NCBI GenBank assembly: GCA_016935555.1
Contig: JAFGQR010000079.1
Coordinates: 1-32,316 of the forward strand
Source: Verrucomicrobiota bacterium
GTDB lineage: Bacteria > Verrucomicrobiota > Verrucomicrobiia > Limisphaerales > JAFGQR01
Direction: 5' to 3'
Length of the DNA: 32,316 nucleotides
Shown here piece after piece: positions 10,275-18,986 of this stretch (its first letter is position 1; every line of letters begins with the position of its first letter). The translations under genes and the position numbers were made by a program. Under the pieces are notes generated by a model. That model saw only the letters and a program-made list of their open reading frames with translations. It searched no databases and had not been told where the DNA came from.

Positions 10275-10958
10275 TCAATCCTCCACAAAACGGTACCCGA
10301 CGCCGCGCACCGTGTCCAGGTGATGCGCGGCGGCGCCGAGCTTTTCCCGCAGGCGGCGCATGTGGGTGTCCACCGTGCGCGTGTCGATCAGGGTGTCGTA
10401 TTCCCACACATCCTGCAGGAGCTTGTCGCGGGATTGCACGCGCCCGCGCCTCTGGGCCAGGATGGTGAGCAGTTTGAACTCGGTGGCCGTGAGGTCCACC
10501 GCCCTGCCCTTCACCGTCACCTCGTGGCGCGGCACGTCAATGGTCATGTCTTTCAACTCCATCCGCTCCAGCTTGTCCGTCGATTCCTGCCCGGTGCGCA
10601 GCAGCCGTTTCACCCGCAGCACCAGCTCCCGCGGGCTGAACGGCTTGGTGACGTAGTCGTCCGCCCCCAGCTCCAGCCCGAGCACCCGGTCGATCTCCGC
10701 CGCCTTCGCGGTGACCATCACGATCGGAATCCCCGATGTCTTCGGGTCGCGCCGCAGGATCTTGCACACCTCGAGCCCGTCCACCTCCGGCAGCATCAGG
10801 TCCAGAATGATGAGCCCCGGAAACAGCCCCCGCGCCTTCTTCAGCGCCTCCTCCCCGTCCGACGCCGTCACCACGTCATAGCCGGCGCTTCGCAGATTGA
10901 ACGCGATCAGTTCGACCGCATCCGGCTCATCGTCCACAATCAGGATTCGGGTTTTCAT
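10275..10958 (-). CDS. phoB: PhoB-like response regulator
   Basis: 227 residues, OmpR/PhoB family. Receiver domain MKTRILIVDDEPDAVELIAF with acidic pocket D9/D10, phospho-acceptor Asp53 in LIILDLMLPEVDG, switch Thr in VMVTAKA and Lys in YVTKPFSPREL. The C-terminal winged helix shows LTATEFKLLTILAQRRGRVQSRDKLL and the recognition region TRTVDTHMRRLREKLG, ending VRGVGYRF. Start 10958 is fixed by the receiver beta-1 strand. The start codon lies 32 bp inside the 3' end of phoU, so translation of the two is probably coupled. It is expected to bind the Pho box at 11797-11825. Confidence 0.95.
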   Translation of the reverse strand: MKTRILIVDDEPDAVELIAFNLRSAGYDVVTASDGEEALKKARGLFPGLIILDLMLPEVDGLEVCKILRRDPKTSGIPIVMVTAKAAEIDRVLGLELGADDYVTKPFSPRELVLRVKRLLRTGQESTDKLERMELKDMTIDVPRHEVTVKGRAVDLTATEFKLLTILAQRRGRVQSRDKLLQDVWEYDTLIDTRTVDTHMRRLREKLGAAAHHLDTVRGVGYRFVED

Positions 10959-11682
10959 AAAAGGGCGCACCCGGCGCCGGGATCTCTCCGCCGCGCGGTG
11001 AGCCGCCGGTGCCGTTGCCGGCCGGGCTTCGGGCCGGGGTGTGGCGGATATCCTCGCCCGCATACGCGTAGACCACTTCCTCGGCGATGTTTTTGGCGTG
11101 GTCGGCAATGCGTTCGAGGCTTTTGAACACGACCAGGAGATCCAGGCACCGCTCGACGGCGGCCGGGTGTTGGGCCATGTAGGCCGTCAGCTCACGGCTG
11201 TGGCGCCGGTGCAGGGCGTCCACCTCGGCATCCCGCGGAATCAGGGCCCGCGCGCCGTCCGGGTCGTGGCGGACAAACGCGTCCAGCGAGACCTTGAGCA
11301 TCTGGAGAACCATCTGGGCCATCGCAGGCACCTCGGCCGACTGCCGCAGCTGGGGATCGTGGCCCAGGGCGAGGCACCGCCGGCTGATCGTCGTCGCCTC
11401 GTCCCCCACCCGCTCCAGGTTCTGCGCAATCTTCATCGCCACCGCCACCAGCCGGACCTCCGCGCGCGCCAGGCCGCGCCCGAGCAGCGCCATCGCCGAC
11501 TCGTCGATCGCCATCTGCCACCGGTCAATCACCGCGTCCTGCGCCTTCGTCTGCATCGCCAGGTCGTCGTCCCGCCGCAGCAACGCCCGCACCGACTGGT
11601 TCACCGCCGCTTCGGCGTGGCTCGCCATCGTCAGCAGCTTTTCCTTCAGCTCTTCCATCAATGTCGCGCGTCGATCCTGCAT
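10927..11682 (-). CDS. phoU: Phosphate signalling protein PhoU
   Basis: About 251 residues. Two PhoU repeats, each a three-helix bundle with the metal-cluster motifs: NLERVGDEATTISRRC in the first and SLERIADHAKNIAEEVVY in the second. PhoU links the Pst transporter to PhoR and keeps the regulon off when phosphate is plentiful. The start is taken at ATG 11682 (MQDRRATLMEELKEKLL), which gives the normal family N-terminus; ATG 11658 is an alternative. The C-terminal 40 residues (SPAGNGTGGSPRGG...) are low complexity and overlap phoB. No pst transporter genes are in the window, so phoU-phoB-phoR stand alone here. Confidence 0.93.
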   Translation of the reverse strand: MQDRRATLMEELKEKLLTMASHAEAAVNQSVRALLRRDDDLAMQTKAQDAVIDRWQMAIDESAMALLGRGLARAEVRLVAVAMKIAQNLERVGDEATTISRRCLALGHDPQLRQSAEVPAMAQMVLQMLKVSLDAFVRHDPDGARALIPRDAEVDALHRRHSRELTAYMAQHPAAVERCLDLLVVFKSLERIADHAKNIAEEVVYAYAGEDIRHTPARSPAGNGTGGSPRGGEIPAPGAPFYENPNPDCGR

Positions 11683-11796
11683 CCGGTTGGTTTGACCACC
11701 CACAAGCAAAGGCCCGCCCGCCGAAAAGTAAATGGCCATTTTTCAACGCCGGCGCGGCCCCGGGAGGCCGGACTGCCCTCAGCCTCAAACCCCCAT

Positions 11797-11825
11797 GTTA
11801 CGGCATCATGACGGTTCGGTGACAA
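11797..11825 (-). promoter_or_regulatory. Three-repeat Pho box upstream of phoU
   Basis: Read on the minus strand, three heptamers TTGTCAC, CCGTCAT and CCGTAAC are each separated by exactly 4 bp, giving the 11-bp period of PhoB-binding direct repeats (reference half-site CTGTCAT). It lies 115 bp upstream of the phoU ATG and is oriented toward phoU-phoB-phoR, so autoregulation by PhoB-P is inferred. The downstream -10 is not clear. The remaining intergenic DNA (11683-12097) holds only this site and a heptad-repeat remnant at 11866. Confidence 0.65.
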
Positions 11826-11865
11826 ATCCGCAACACCCCGCCGGAATCCGGGAGGCCGCACGCGG

Positions 11866-11887
11866 GATGTTCGACGTCGGACGTGGG
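11866..11887. repeat. Heptad-repeat remnant
   Basis: Three 7-bp units ATGTTCG, ACGTCGG and ACGTGGG, phase-compatible with the repeats at 1677 and 20194. It is intergenic between phoU and eda. Confidence 0.6.
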
Positions 11888-12097
11888 TCCCCAAAAGCCG
11901 GTTCATCGCCCCGGTTGCCACGCGCTTTTCAAAAGTGTCCGCTCCCGATGCCCCCTGAAACTCTCGCGCCGCCCCGTGCGTCGACGCGAATGGCAGGGCG
12001 AGACTCCGTCGAGCCCAAACTGCCTTGCACCGGGACCGCTTCGGACCCGTTTGTTTCGCGCTTGCGCCGGGCGCGGCGTTCCGTGTGCAATGACGGC

Positions 12098-12751
12098 ATG
12101 CGATCACGCGACGCCATCTGCGCGCAACTCACCCGGCTGAAGATCATTGCCATCATCCGCGCCGCGCAACCCGAGAAGGCGCTGCCGGCCTGCGAAGCCC
12201 TGCTGGCTGGCGGGGTGCAGGCCATCGAGCTGACCATGACCATCCCCAACGCGGTCGATGTCGTCCGCAACGTCGCCAGCCATCTCGGCGGGCCGGCGTT
12301 GATCGGCGCCGGCACCGTGCTCGACACCAACACCTGCCGGGCCGTGCTCGACGCCGGCGCGCAATTCGTCGTCAGCCCCATCGGGCGGCACGAACTGGTG
12401 GCGGTGGCCCACGGGGCCGGCAAACCCGTCATGCTGGGCGCCTACACCCCCACCGAAGCGCAACTGGCCCACGAGGCGGGCGCCGACTTCATCAAGATCT
12501 TCCCCGCCGACAAACTCGGCCCCTCCTACATCAAAGCCCTGCGCGCCCCCCTGCCCCATCTGCGCATCGTCCCCACCGGCGGCGTCGACGTCACCACGGC
12601 CGCCGATTTCCTCAACGCCGGTTGCGCCGCCCTCGGCGTCGGGTCCGCCCTGGTTTCCGCCGACCTTCTCCGCGGCTCGGCGTGGGCGGAACTGACGCGC
12701 CGCGCCAAAGCGCTCGTGGAGGCGGCAGACGCTGCCCGGCGCACCCCATGA
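12098..12751 (+). CDS. eda: KHG/KDPG aldolase (2-keto-3-deoxy-6-phosphogluconate aldolase)
   Basis: A 217-residue class I aldolase that splits KDPG to pyruvate and glyceraldehyde-3-phosphate (Entner-Doudoroff), with possible activity on 4-hydroxy-2-oxoglutarate. Active-site Glu44 is in AIELTMT, the Schiff-base Lys133 in GADFIKIFPADKLGPSYIKAL, and the phosphate-binding loop in VPTGGV. The length is normal. Start ATG 12098 is chosen because the family fold begins at once (AICAQLTRLKIIAIIRA); the frame is open much further upstream but not protein-like. It is divergent from phoU and followed after 4 bp by glnD. Confidence 0.93.
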   Translation: MRSRDAICAQLTRLKIIAIIRAAQPEKALPACEALLAGGVQAIELTMTIPNAVDVVRNVASHLGGPALIGAGTVLDTNTCRAVLDAGAQFVVSPIGRHELVAVAHGAGKPVMLGAYTPTEAQLAHEAGADFIKIFPADKLGPSYIKALRAPLPHLRIVPTGGVDVTTAADFLNAGCAALGVGSALVSADLLRGSAWAELTRRAKALVEAADAARRTP

Positions 12752-12755
12752 CCGG

Positions 12756-15563
12756 ATGCGGACCTTGGCCGAGAAGATTGCGCAGGACGCCCGGAGGCGG
12801 CTGGTGCTGCCGGCAGGGCATGAGCCGGCGCAACAACTGGCGGCGTTCAGGAAATATCTCAAGATCGAGTTCCAGCGTCTCAAGATGCTGCACCGCGCGG
12901 GCGGCGGCGGACGGGAGGTGTCACGGGCCCGGGCGACGGTCGTGGACGAGCTGATGCGGCACCTGTGGGCGGGGGCGCGGCACGAAGGGGCCGCCCAGGG
13001 GCCACAGGCGTTGCCGCCGGTGGCGCTGGTGGCCCTGGGCGGATACGGCCGTGCGGAGCTGAGCCCGTTCAGCGATGTGGACCTGATGTTCCTGCATGAG
13101 GGCCAGGTGGTGGCCGACCGCACCAAGCCGCTGCCCGCGTTGCGCAAGCTGATGGACGGGGTGCTGCTGCCGCTGTGGGACCTGGGCTTCAAAGTCGGCC
13201 ACTCGGTGCGGACCATTGCCGACTGCGTGCAGGCCGCCAACGATCCGCACACGCCCAAGAGCATGGAGACCAAAACCTCCCTGATCGAAGCCCGACTCAT
13301 CTCCGGGCATGCCGCCCTCTTCGAGAAATTCCAGCGGGCCGTGACCGCCCGATGCGTGCGCGGTCACGAGGTTCAATACCTCGAGTCGCGGCTGCAGGAC
13401 CAGGCAGCGCGGCGCGCCAGGCACGGCGATTCCCCAACCATGCAGGAACCCAACCTGAAAAACGGCTGCGGCGGGCTGCGCGATTACCAGAACCTGCACT
13501 GGATGGCGCTCTTCCGCCACCGGACGCGCACCTTGGCGGACCTGGAAAGGGAGGGATGGATCACCGGGGCCGAGCGCAAGCAGCTGGACCGCGCGTATGA
13601 TTTTCTGCTGCGGGTGCGGGGGGAGCTGCATTACCAGGCGGGCCGGTCCCAGGACGTGCTGCTGCGCGCGCTGCAGCCCGCGGTGGCGCTCGAGCTGGGA
13701 TATGCCGAACGCTCCCCCACCCGGCGTCTCGAACAGTTCATGCGCGACCTTTACACCCACATGCGCCACCTCTATCTGACCACGCGCACCCTCGAGGAAC
13801 GCCTCGCCCTCGCGCCGCAGCGCGGCCGCCTGGCCGCCCTCGGCCAGTTCCTCGCCGGCCCGTTCCGCAGACCCCAGGCCCCCGCGCTCGACGGCTTCCG
13901 AATCGACGGCCGGCACCTCCATGAAGCCAGCCCCCGTGTGTTCCGCGACCAGCCGCGCCGGATGATGCGCGCCTTCCTGTACGCGCAGCAGCGCGGCCTG
14001 CGGCTGCACCCCGACCTGGCCCGGCACATCCGCCACGAGCTCTCCCTGGCCAACCGCTCCTTCCTCAACGACCCGCATGTCCGCGAGACGTTCCTCGAAA
14101 TCCTCAACCAGCGGGGCACCGTGGGCCGGACCCTGCGCGCCATGCACGAGGTGGGACTCCTGGGCAAATACCTGCCCGAGTTCGGACGCCTCACCTGCCT
14201 CGTCCAGCATGAGTTCTATCACGTCTACTCGGCCGACGAGCACACCCTCCAATGCCTCGAGCAGCTGGACCGGTTGGCCGCAGGCGGCGCGTCCGCCCAT
14301 CCCCAATATGCGGCCATGTTCCAGGAGGTGGAACGGCCGTTCGTGCTCCACCTGGCGCTGCTGCTGCACGATGCCGCCAAGGCCCTGCGCACCGGCAACC
14401 ACGCGGGCGCCGGCGGCCCCATCGCCCTCCGGGCCGCACGCCGGCTCAGCCTGGACGGCACCACCACCGACTCGCTGCGCCTGCTGGTCGAACACCACCT
14501 CCTCATGGCGCGAATCTCCCAACGGCGCGACCTCGATGACCCGGATGTGATCGAAAGCTTTGCCGCCCAGGTGCAATCCGTCGAAACCCTCCGCATGCTC
14601 ACCCTCCTCACCCTCGCCGATGCGCTCGGCACCAGCGTCACCCTGTGGAACGGATTCAAAGACGCCCTCCTCCTCGAACTGCACCATAAAACCGCCCGCG
14701 CCCTCGCCGGCACCACCGAACTCGTCAGCGCCGAGATCCGGCAGCGCGAGCGGCTGGCCGACGAGGTCGCCCGCGCCGTGAAACGGGGCGTCACCCGCGA
14801 GGAAATCGCCGCCCATTTCAGCGGCATGCCCTCCCGCTACTTCGCCGCCCACGGCGTCCGCGAAATCGCCGCCGACCTCATGCACATCCGACGCTTCATC
14901 AGCCTCCAGCCCGGCGGCGACACCCAGGGCCTCGAACCGGTCGTCCTCTGGCAGACTGAACGTGACCGCGGCTATTCCCAGGCCAAAATCTGCACCTGGG
15001 ACCGGCCCGGCCTCTTCAGCCGCATCACCGCCGCCTTCAGCGCCGCCGGCATCAACATCCTCGCCGCCCAGGTCTTCACCCGCGCCGACGCCCTCGTCCT
15101 CGACACCTTCTTCGGCACCGACGCCCGCACCGGCACGCCCGTGTCCCCCGACCAGCGCGCCCAATTCGAGCGCACTCTCAAGCAGGCCCTCACCGACCAC
15201 CCGTTCAACCTCGCCACCCTCATCCACGCGCGGCGCCCGGCCCGAACGCCCTACCAGAGGCTGGCCGGCGACGGCCTGCCCACCGCCATCCGGTTCGACA
15301 ACACCGCCTCCGCCACCCGCACCGTCATCGAAATCGAAACCGAAGACCGCCTCGGCCTGCTGTTCGCCCTGTCGCACGCCATGGCCGGGTTGCAGCTCGA
15401 CCTCTCCGTCGCCAAAATCCTCACCGAAAAAGGCGCCGCGGTGGACACGTTCTACGTCACCGAGCGCAACGGCGACAAAATCCTCGCCCCCGAACGCCAG
15501 GAGATCATCCGCACCCGCCTGCTGGCCGCGCTGGCCGACGTCAGGTCTAAGGTCGTTCCTTGA
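12756..15563 (+). CDS. glnD: [Protein-PII] uridylyltransferase / uridylyl-removing enzyme
   Basis: A 935-residue bifunctional nitrogen sensor that uridylylates PII when glutamine is low and removes UMP when it is high. Nucleotidyltransferase motif GGYGRAELSPFSDVDL is at residues 95-110. The HD hydrolase domain has HLALLLHDAAKAL near residue 537; the H-D pair is kept, though the more usual HDIGKG is changed to HDAAKA. Two C-terminal ACT domains bind glutamine: CTWDRPGLFSRITAAFSAAG (about 743) and IETEDRLGLLFALSHAMAG (about 858). The full length indicates a functional enzyme. The ATG at 12756 is 4 bp after the eda stop, so the two are probably co-transcribed, an unusual pairing of sugar-acid catabolism and nitrogen sensing. 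No PII gene is nearby. Confidence 0.96.
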   Translation: MRTLAEKIAQDARRRLVLPAGHEPAQQLAAFRKYLKIEFQRLKMLHRAGGGGREVSRARATVVDELMRHLWAGARHEGAAQGPQALPPVALVALGGYGRAELSPFSDVDLMFLHEGQVVADRTKPLPALRKLMDGVLLPLWDLGFKVGHSVRTIADCVQAANDPHTPKSMETKTSLIEARLISGHAALFEKFQRAVTARCVRGHEVQYLESRLQDQAARRARHGDSPTMQEPNLKNGCGGLRDYQNLHWMALFRHRTRTLADLEREGWITGAERKQLDRAYDFLLRVRGELHYQAGRSQDVLLRALQPAVALELGYAERSPTRRLEQFMRDLYTHMRHLYLTTRTLEERLALAPQRGRLAALGQFLAGPFRRPQAPALDGFRIDGRHLHEASPRVFRDQPRRMMRAFLYAQQRGLRLHPDLARHIRHELSLANRSFLNDPHVRETFLEILNQRGTVGRTLRAMHEVGLLGKYLPEFGRLTCLVQHEFYHVYSADEHTLQCLEQLDRLAAGGASAHPQYAAMFQEVERPFVLHLALLLHDAAKALRTGNHAGAGGPIALRAARRLSLDGTTTDSLRLLVEHHLLMARISQRRDLDDPDVIESFAAQVQSVETLRMLTLLTLADALGTSVTLWNGFKDALLLELHHKTARALAGTTELVSAEIRQRERLADEVARAVKRGVTREEIAAHFSGMPSRYFAAHGVREIAADLMHIRRFISLQPGGDTQGLEPVVLWQTERDRGYSQAKICTWDRPGLFSRITAAFSAAGINILAAQVFTRADALVLDTFFGTDARTGTPVSPDQRAQFERTLKQALTDHPFNLATLIHARRPARTPYQRLAGDGLPTAIRFDNTASATRTVIEIETEDRLGLLFALSHAMAGLQLDLSVAKILTEKGAAVDTFYVTERNGDKILAPERQEIIRTRLLAALADVRSKVVP

Positions 15564-15615
15564 ACCTCGGCAACGATCAGCAAGTTTGTCGCGCGCACCC
15601 CGCCCAGACTGGGCT

Positions 15616-16980
15616 CTACTTGTTGAGCAGCTTTTCGAAGGCTTCGCGGTTGAGGCGCTCCGCATGACCATCGGCAAAGACCGCCGGGACGGTGGCGCCA
15701 TGGGTGGTGTCCAAGCGCTGGTGAGCCAGCAGTGTCTTGTCGGGTTGTTTGACGTCCTTGATGTGTGCGGCTGGTTTCAGGTAGGTGTAAGCGCTGTGCT
15801 GATCGAGCCACTGCACCTGTTTGGTGTAATCCCATTTCATCAGGTCAGCCGGACACTTCGCCTCTTCGCCGGGCAGGAGTAGCGGCTTCGGGTTCGACAG
15901 GTAGGGGAGGATTGCCGCCAAGTGGGAGGGCCATTGGTCCTGGTGATCGTTGCCGTACAGGATGATGGCCAGGCCGATTTGCTTCAGGTTGTTGAGGCTT
16001 TGGATCGCTTGGGCCTTCTGGCGGGCGCTGTCCGTCGCCGGCAGCAGGACGGTTTTGACCACCCTCTCGATCTCGGGGCGATCCCACGTCAGGGTCAACC
16101 GGTCACCTTCGACTGAAGGCCTCAGCATGGCGGCCAGGGTTTCCCATTGCGGAAGCGCTTGGCGCACTGGGTCGATCTTGCCGACGTTATCGAGCGAAGC
16201 CACGATCGTTCTGCGCAACGCTTCGGCGTCGGGGCCGGTTTGTCCCTGGATGGCGAGTTGAACGGAGAGTGCAGGGGGGCTGCTGACCGACAGGATGGCC
16301 CAGCGAAAGCCGTGGCTCACTGCGGCTGAGGAACCGCCACCCAGGATCGGGGGGAGCACCGGCATGACTTCCCCCAGGACACGCCCCGCGCCTTGGTAAG
16401 GCAGGAAGACCGCCTGGAGCGCACCAGGCGGTGCCTGGGCAAAGGCTGGCCGGAGGTTCTTGGCGGGCGCGGTTTGGAGTGCTTCGAGGCGGTGCAGGAT
16501 CGGCTTCGGGGCCACGACCAGGCACTTCTTGATGACGGCGCAGGTTCCCTCCTTGCCGAGGCCTGAAGAGACGAACAGTTCGCGCAGCGCGTCCACGTTC
16601 GCGCCCTCGTTCATCGGGGTGGCGACGATCAGCGGAGGTTCCATGCCGAGGTCGTTGAGGTTGAACAGGACGTAGATTTCGCGCCCGCCAGCCTCGGCGA
16701 AGCGGCTTACCCACTCCTTGACTGCCTTCTTCCAAGAGGCGACCATGGCGGCGGATACGGGGGATAGCCGGGATTGGAGCCCATCGGATGTCAGGTCGGT
16801 CAGGGTCTGGAAGGCCGCGTCGAGGTTGAGTGTTGTCAAGTCAAGTCGAGCCGCCGCCACGGTGAAGTCGTCGGTCAGGGGAGCGACTTGATCCAGGGTG
16901 GTTGGAGGGGCGGATTGGCCGCGAGTCCACAGACCCAGGAGGATCAGGTTCACCAGCAGGAATGAATGGATGTGTCTCAT
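15616..16980 (-). CDS. Secreted protein with C-terminal DUF1559/pseudopilin-like domain
   Basis: 454 residues with a Sec signal (MRHIHSFLLVNLILLGLWTRGQSA). The N-terminal 300 residues resemble no family I can name. The C-terminal part carries the block normally found just after the pilin helix in Planctomycetota/Verrucomicrobiota pseudopilins: AQAIQSLNNLKQIGLAIILYGNDHQDQWP, followed by a KTLLAHQRLDTTHGATVPAVFADGHAERL ending. The type IV prepilin cleavage helix itself is missing, so this is a pseudopilin head attached to a conventional secreted protein. It is the last gene of a four-gene minus-strand set led by the ECF sigma factor at 18965, 46 bp after the preceding gene. Confidence 0.6.
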   Translation of the reverse strand: MRHIHSFLLVNLILLGLWTRGQSAPPTTLDQVAPLTDDFTVAAARLDLTTLNLDAAFQTLTDLTSDGLQSRLSPVSAAMVASWKKAVKEWVSRFAEAGGREIYVLFNLNDLGMEPPLIVATPMNEGANVDALRELFVSSGLGKEGTCAVIKKCLVVAPKPILHRLEALQTAPAKNLRPAFAQAPPGALQAVFLPYQGAGRVLGEVMPVLPPILGGGSSAAVSHGFRWAILSVSSPPALSVQLAIQGQTGPDAEALRRTIVASLDNVGKIDPVRQALPQWETLAAMLRPSVEGDRLTLTWDRPEIERVVKTVLLPATDSARQKAQAIQSLNNLKQIGLAIILYGNDHQDQWPSHLAAILPYLSNPKPLLLPGEEAKCPADLMKWDYTKQVQWLDQHSAYTYLKPAAHIKDVKQPDKTLLAHQRLDTTHGATVPAVFADGHAERLNREAFEKLLNK

Positions 16981-17026
16981 GAGTTGCCTTGCGTGAATCG
17001 GTTGATGATCCGTTGGCGAGTGGGGT

Positions 17027-18466
17027 TCATTTGCGCAGGGTGATTTGGTAGCTCAGGCCCCTGGCGGGTCTTTGGCCGGGCAGAGGCGCTATCTCGATGA
17101 GGGCCGTGTCATTCTCCAGCCGGTAAGGGAAGGGCTGGCCGGTCATCGGATCGTGGGGGCAGGGTGCCTCGTTGACCTCCTCCAGGGTGGCGGGCAACAC
17201 GCGCGGGCCGGCTGCGGCCTGCATCCGGATGGCTTCGATGCATCGCAGTAGGGCGAACTTGCGGTCCAGTTCGCCGAAGCGGCGTGAGGCGTGGCCGAGG
17301 GCGGGCAGGAGCATGTTGCCCAGGAAATTGCCCACGGGATCGCGTCGGACGGCTTCCACGAACTCCGTGCGCGCCCGGGCCAGGCCCTGGGCTGCCTGAG
17401 CATAGGGGAGGGCAAACCACTTGAAAACGTTGTCGCGCTGGAATTCGTACTGGTCACGGATGTAGCGGATCAGGACCTCGGCGACCGGCAGGCGGTCAAG
17501 GTCCGCGGGAGAGCGTCCTTGTTCGGCCAGGTACTGTCTGGCCCGCGGATACACGGCCAGGGCGCCGAGGGTGGTCATCAGGGCGAGGCGATCCTGTTCG
17601 GCCAGCGGTGGCGGCTCGGCACCCCGGATGCTTTCGCCCAGAGAAGTGAATTCGGCGATCATGCGTTGGAGATCCGCGGTGGTGACTCCCCGCTCATCGG
17701 TTTTGCGGAAGGAGGGAACCATTGTGTAAATGGAACACCGTTCCCAGCGCGTCGCGTGCCAGACATCCAGGAAGGCCGGGGGCAAATCGGTCAATGCCCA
17801 GTAGAGGTTGGGCGCCTTGGGCTGTTGGATCAGTTCCTCCACGCGGTCTAACATCTGCCCGGCGATGGCTGCGCCCACAAGTCCTTCGATCAGACTCACT
17901 CCCCGACCCACGTGCCGGGCCATGGTCAGTCCGGTGCGGATGTCTTCAATGGCCCGGTCGTGGCGGCCCTGGGCAATGTGAAGCCGGATGCCGGTTGCAA
18001 GCAGCCGGCTCATGTTGCGCACACCGGCCAGATGCGGCATCAGCGCGTTGAAACCTTCTTCGCGGATGGGGATCTGCCAGTCACACTGCTCGTAACGAGT
18101 GGCCCGGCGCAAGTGTTTCTGCGCCGACTGATACCGGGAGACCAGTTCCGTCACCTTCCCGACCGCGAGTTCGGCAAGTGGGTCGTCCAGCCACTCCGAG
18201 CACTGGGCCATGTCCTGGTTCCATTCCTTGTTCTGCAGGTGGAGTTGCAAGGCCTCCTGGTAGGCGAGGGCGGCATTGCCGGAGAGCTGGTCGACAACCT
18301 CGGGGAAAAGCGCGTGCCTCAGGGCCGGGCGCGGTTCGGCGGCCGGATCAACCACGAGCCGATGCGTCTCGGGGCCTTTCGAAGGCGCCGCGCTGGTGCT
18401 CAGCACCGGGCAGCCCACGACGACCGTCGCTGCCAACCACCACAGAAGATTCCAGTGTTGTCTCAT
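17027..18466 (-). CDS. Secreted or lipid-anchored protein of unknown function
   Basis: 479 residues. Signal region MRQHWNLLWWLAATVVVGCPVLSTSAA has both a lipobox-like VVGC and a possible signal-peptidase I site after SAA, so envelope location is likely but anchoring uncertain. The body is helix-rich with TPR-like spacing (ALAYQEALQLHLQNKEW, LLATGIRLHIAQGRHDRAIEDIRTGLTMARHVG). The C-terminus has a short domain (RCIEAIRMQAAAGPRVLPATLEEV...DPMTGQPFPYRLEND) common at the ends of Planctomycetota/Verrucomicrobiota secreted proteins. It starts 16 bp after the stop of the membrane protein at 18483, within the sigma-factor operon. Confidence 0.6.
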   Translation of the reverse strand: MRQHWNLLWWLAATVVVGCPVLSTSAAPSKGPETHRLVVDPAAEPRPALRHALFPEVVDQLSGNAALAYQEALQLHLQNKEWNQDMAQCSEWLDDPLAELAVGKVTELVSRYQSAQKHLRRATRYEQCDWQIPIREEGFNALMPHLAGVRNMSRLLATGIRLHIAQGRHDRAIEDIRTGLTMARHVGRGVSLIEGLVGAAIAGQMLDRVEELIQQPKAPNLYWALTDLPPAFLDVWHATRWERCSIYTMVPSFRKTDERGVTTADLQRMIAEFTSLGESIRGAEPPPLAEQDRLALMTTLGALAVYPRARQYLAEQGRSPADLDRLPVAEVLIRYIRDQYEFQRDNVFKWFALPYAQAAQGLARARTEFVEAVRRDPVGNFLGNMLLPALGHASRRFGELDRKFALLRCIEAIRMQAAAGPRVLPATLEEVNEAPCPHDPMTGQPFPYRLENDTALIEIAPLPGQRPARGLSYQITLRK

Positions 18467-18482
18467 AGTTGACCTTCAGTTT

Positions 18483-18986
18483 CTAAGTTTGCGGTCCATG
18501 GGCTGCGGGCGGACCAGCCGCGGGCGTCAGGGTCACAAACCGTCGCCAGTGGGACACCGCGTCGACACTCTTGGACGGCGCGGGTGTCAGGGAGGGTGAC
18601 GGCAACACCTCAAGGCCTCTGGTGAGCACTTCGGTCCGCAATCGCAGGTACTCCCTGGTTCCGGACCGCCGCACCCAGCGCTCGGAAGGCAACGCCCGCG
18701 CCACCCCGACAGCCGGCTGTGGGGCCCGATGACGGTGATCCTGAAAGACCATCTCCGGAGATTCTGAGACGTGCTTCGGCGAGGGGTGCCACGCCCAGAG
18801 GCCGAGGGTTGCCAGGACCATCAGGCTCGATGCGGCCTGCCACCGGCGCAGCCGCCGCAGTGCCGACTTCTGACCGGCGCGGAAGAAGACGATCTCCGGC
18901 TTGATCCCGTGTTGGGCCGGCTGCAGCCCCGCCAGGTGCAGTTCCAGTTCCAATTCGGCAGGGGTTAGTTCGTTTTTGTCTGGCAT
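18483..18986 (-). CDS. Single-TM protein, probable anti-sigma factor
   Basis: 167 residues with no recognised domain. An acidic N-terminus (MPDKNELTPAELELELHLAGLQP) precedes one membrane helix (AASSLMVLATLGLWAW, about residues 51-66) and a basic, Pro-rich C-terminal region expected outside the cytoplasm. Its start overlaps the end of the ECF sigma gene by 22 bp. Position, overlap and topology are those of an anti-sigma factor; function is inferred from context only. Confidence 0.55.
   Translation of the reverse strand: MPDKNELTPAELELELHLAGLQPAQHGIKPEIVFFRAGQKSALRRLRRWQAASSLMVLATLGLWAWHPSPKHVSESPEMVFQDHRHRAPQPAVGVARALPSERWVRRSGTREYLRLRTEVLTRGLEVLPSPSLTPAPSKSVDAVSHWRRFVTLTPAAGPPAAHGPQT

Noticed and set aside
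15602..15614. Hairpin GCCCA-GAC-TGGGC between glnD and the convergent gene
   Set aside because: Stem of only 5 bp and no T-run; too weak to call a terminator.
12921..15701. 926-codon minus-strand open frame
   Set aside because: Opposite glnD, which has all its domains on the plus strand; it is a Gly/Ala/Glu-rich shadow without domains.
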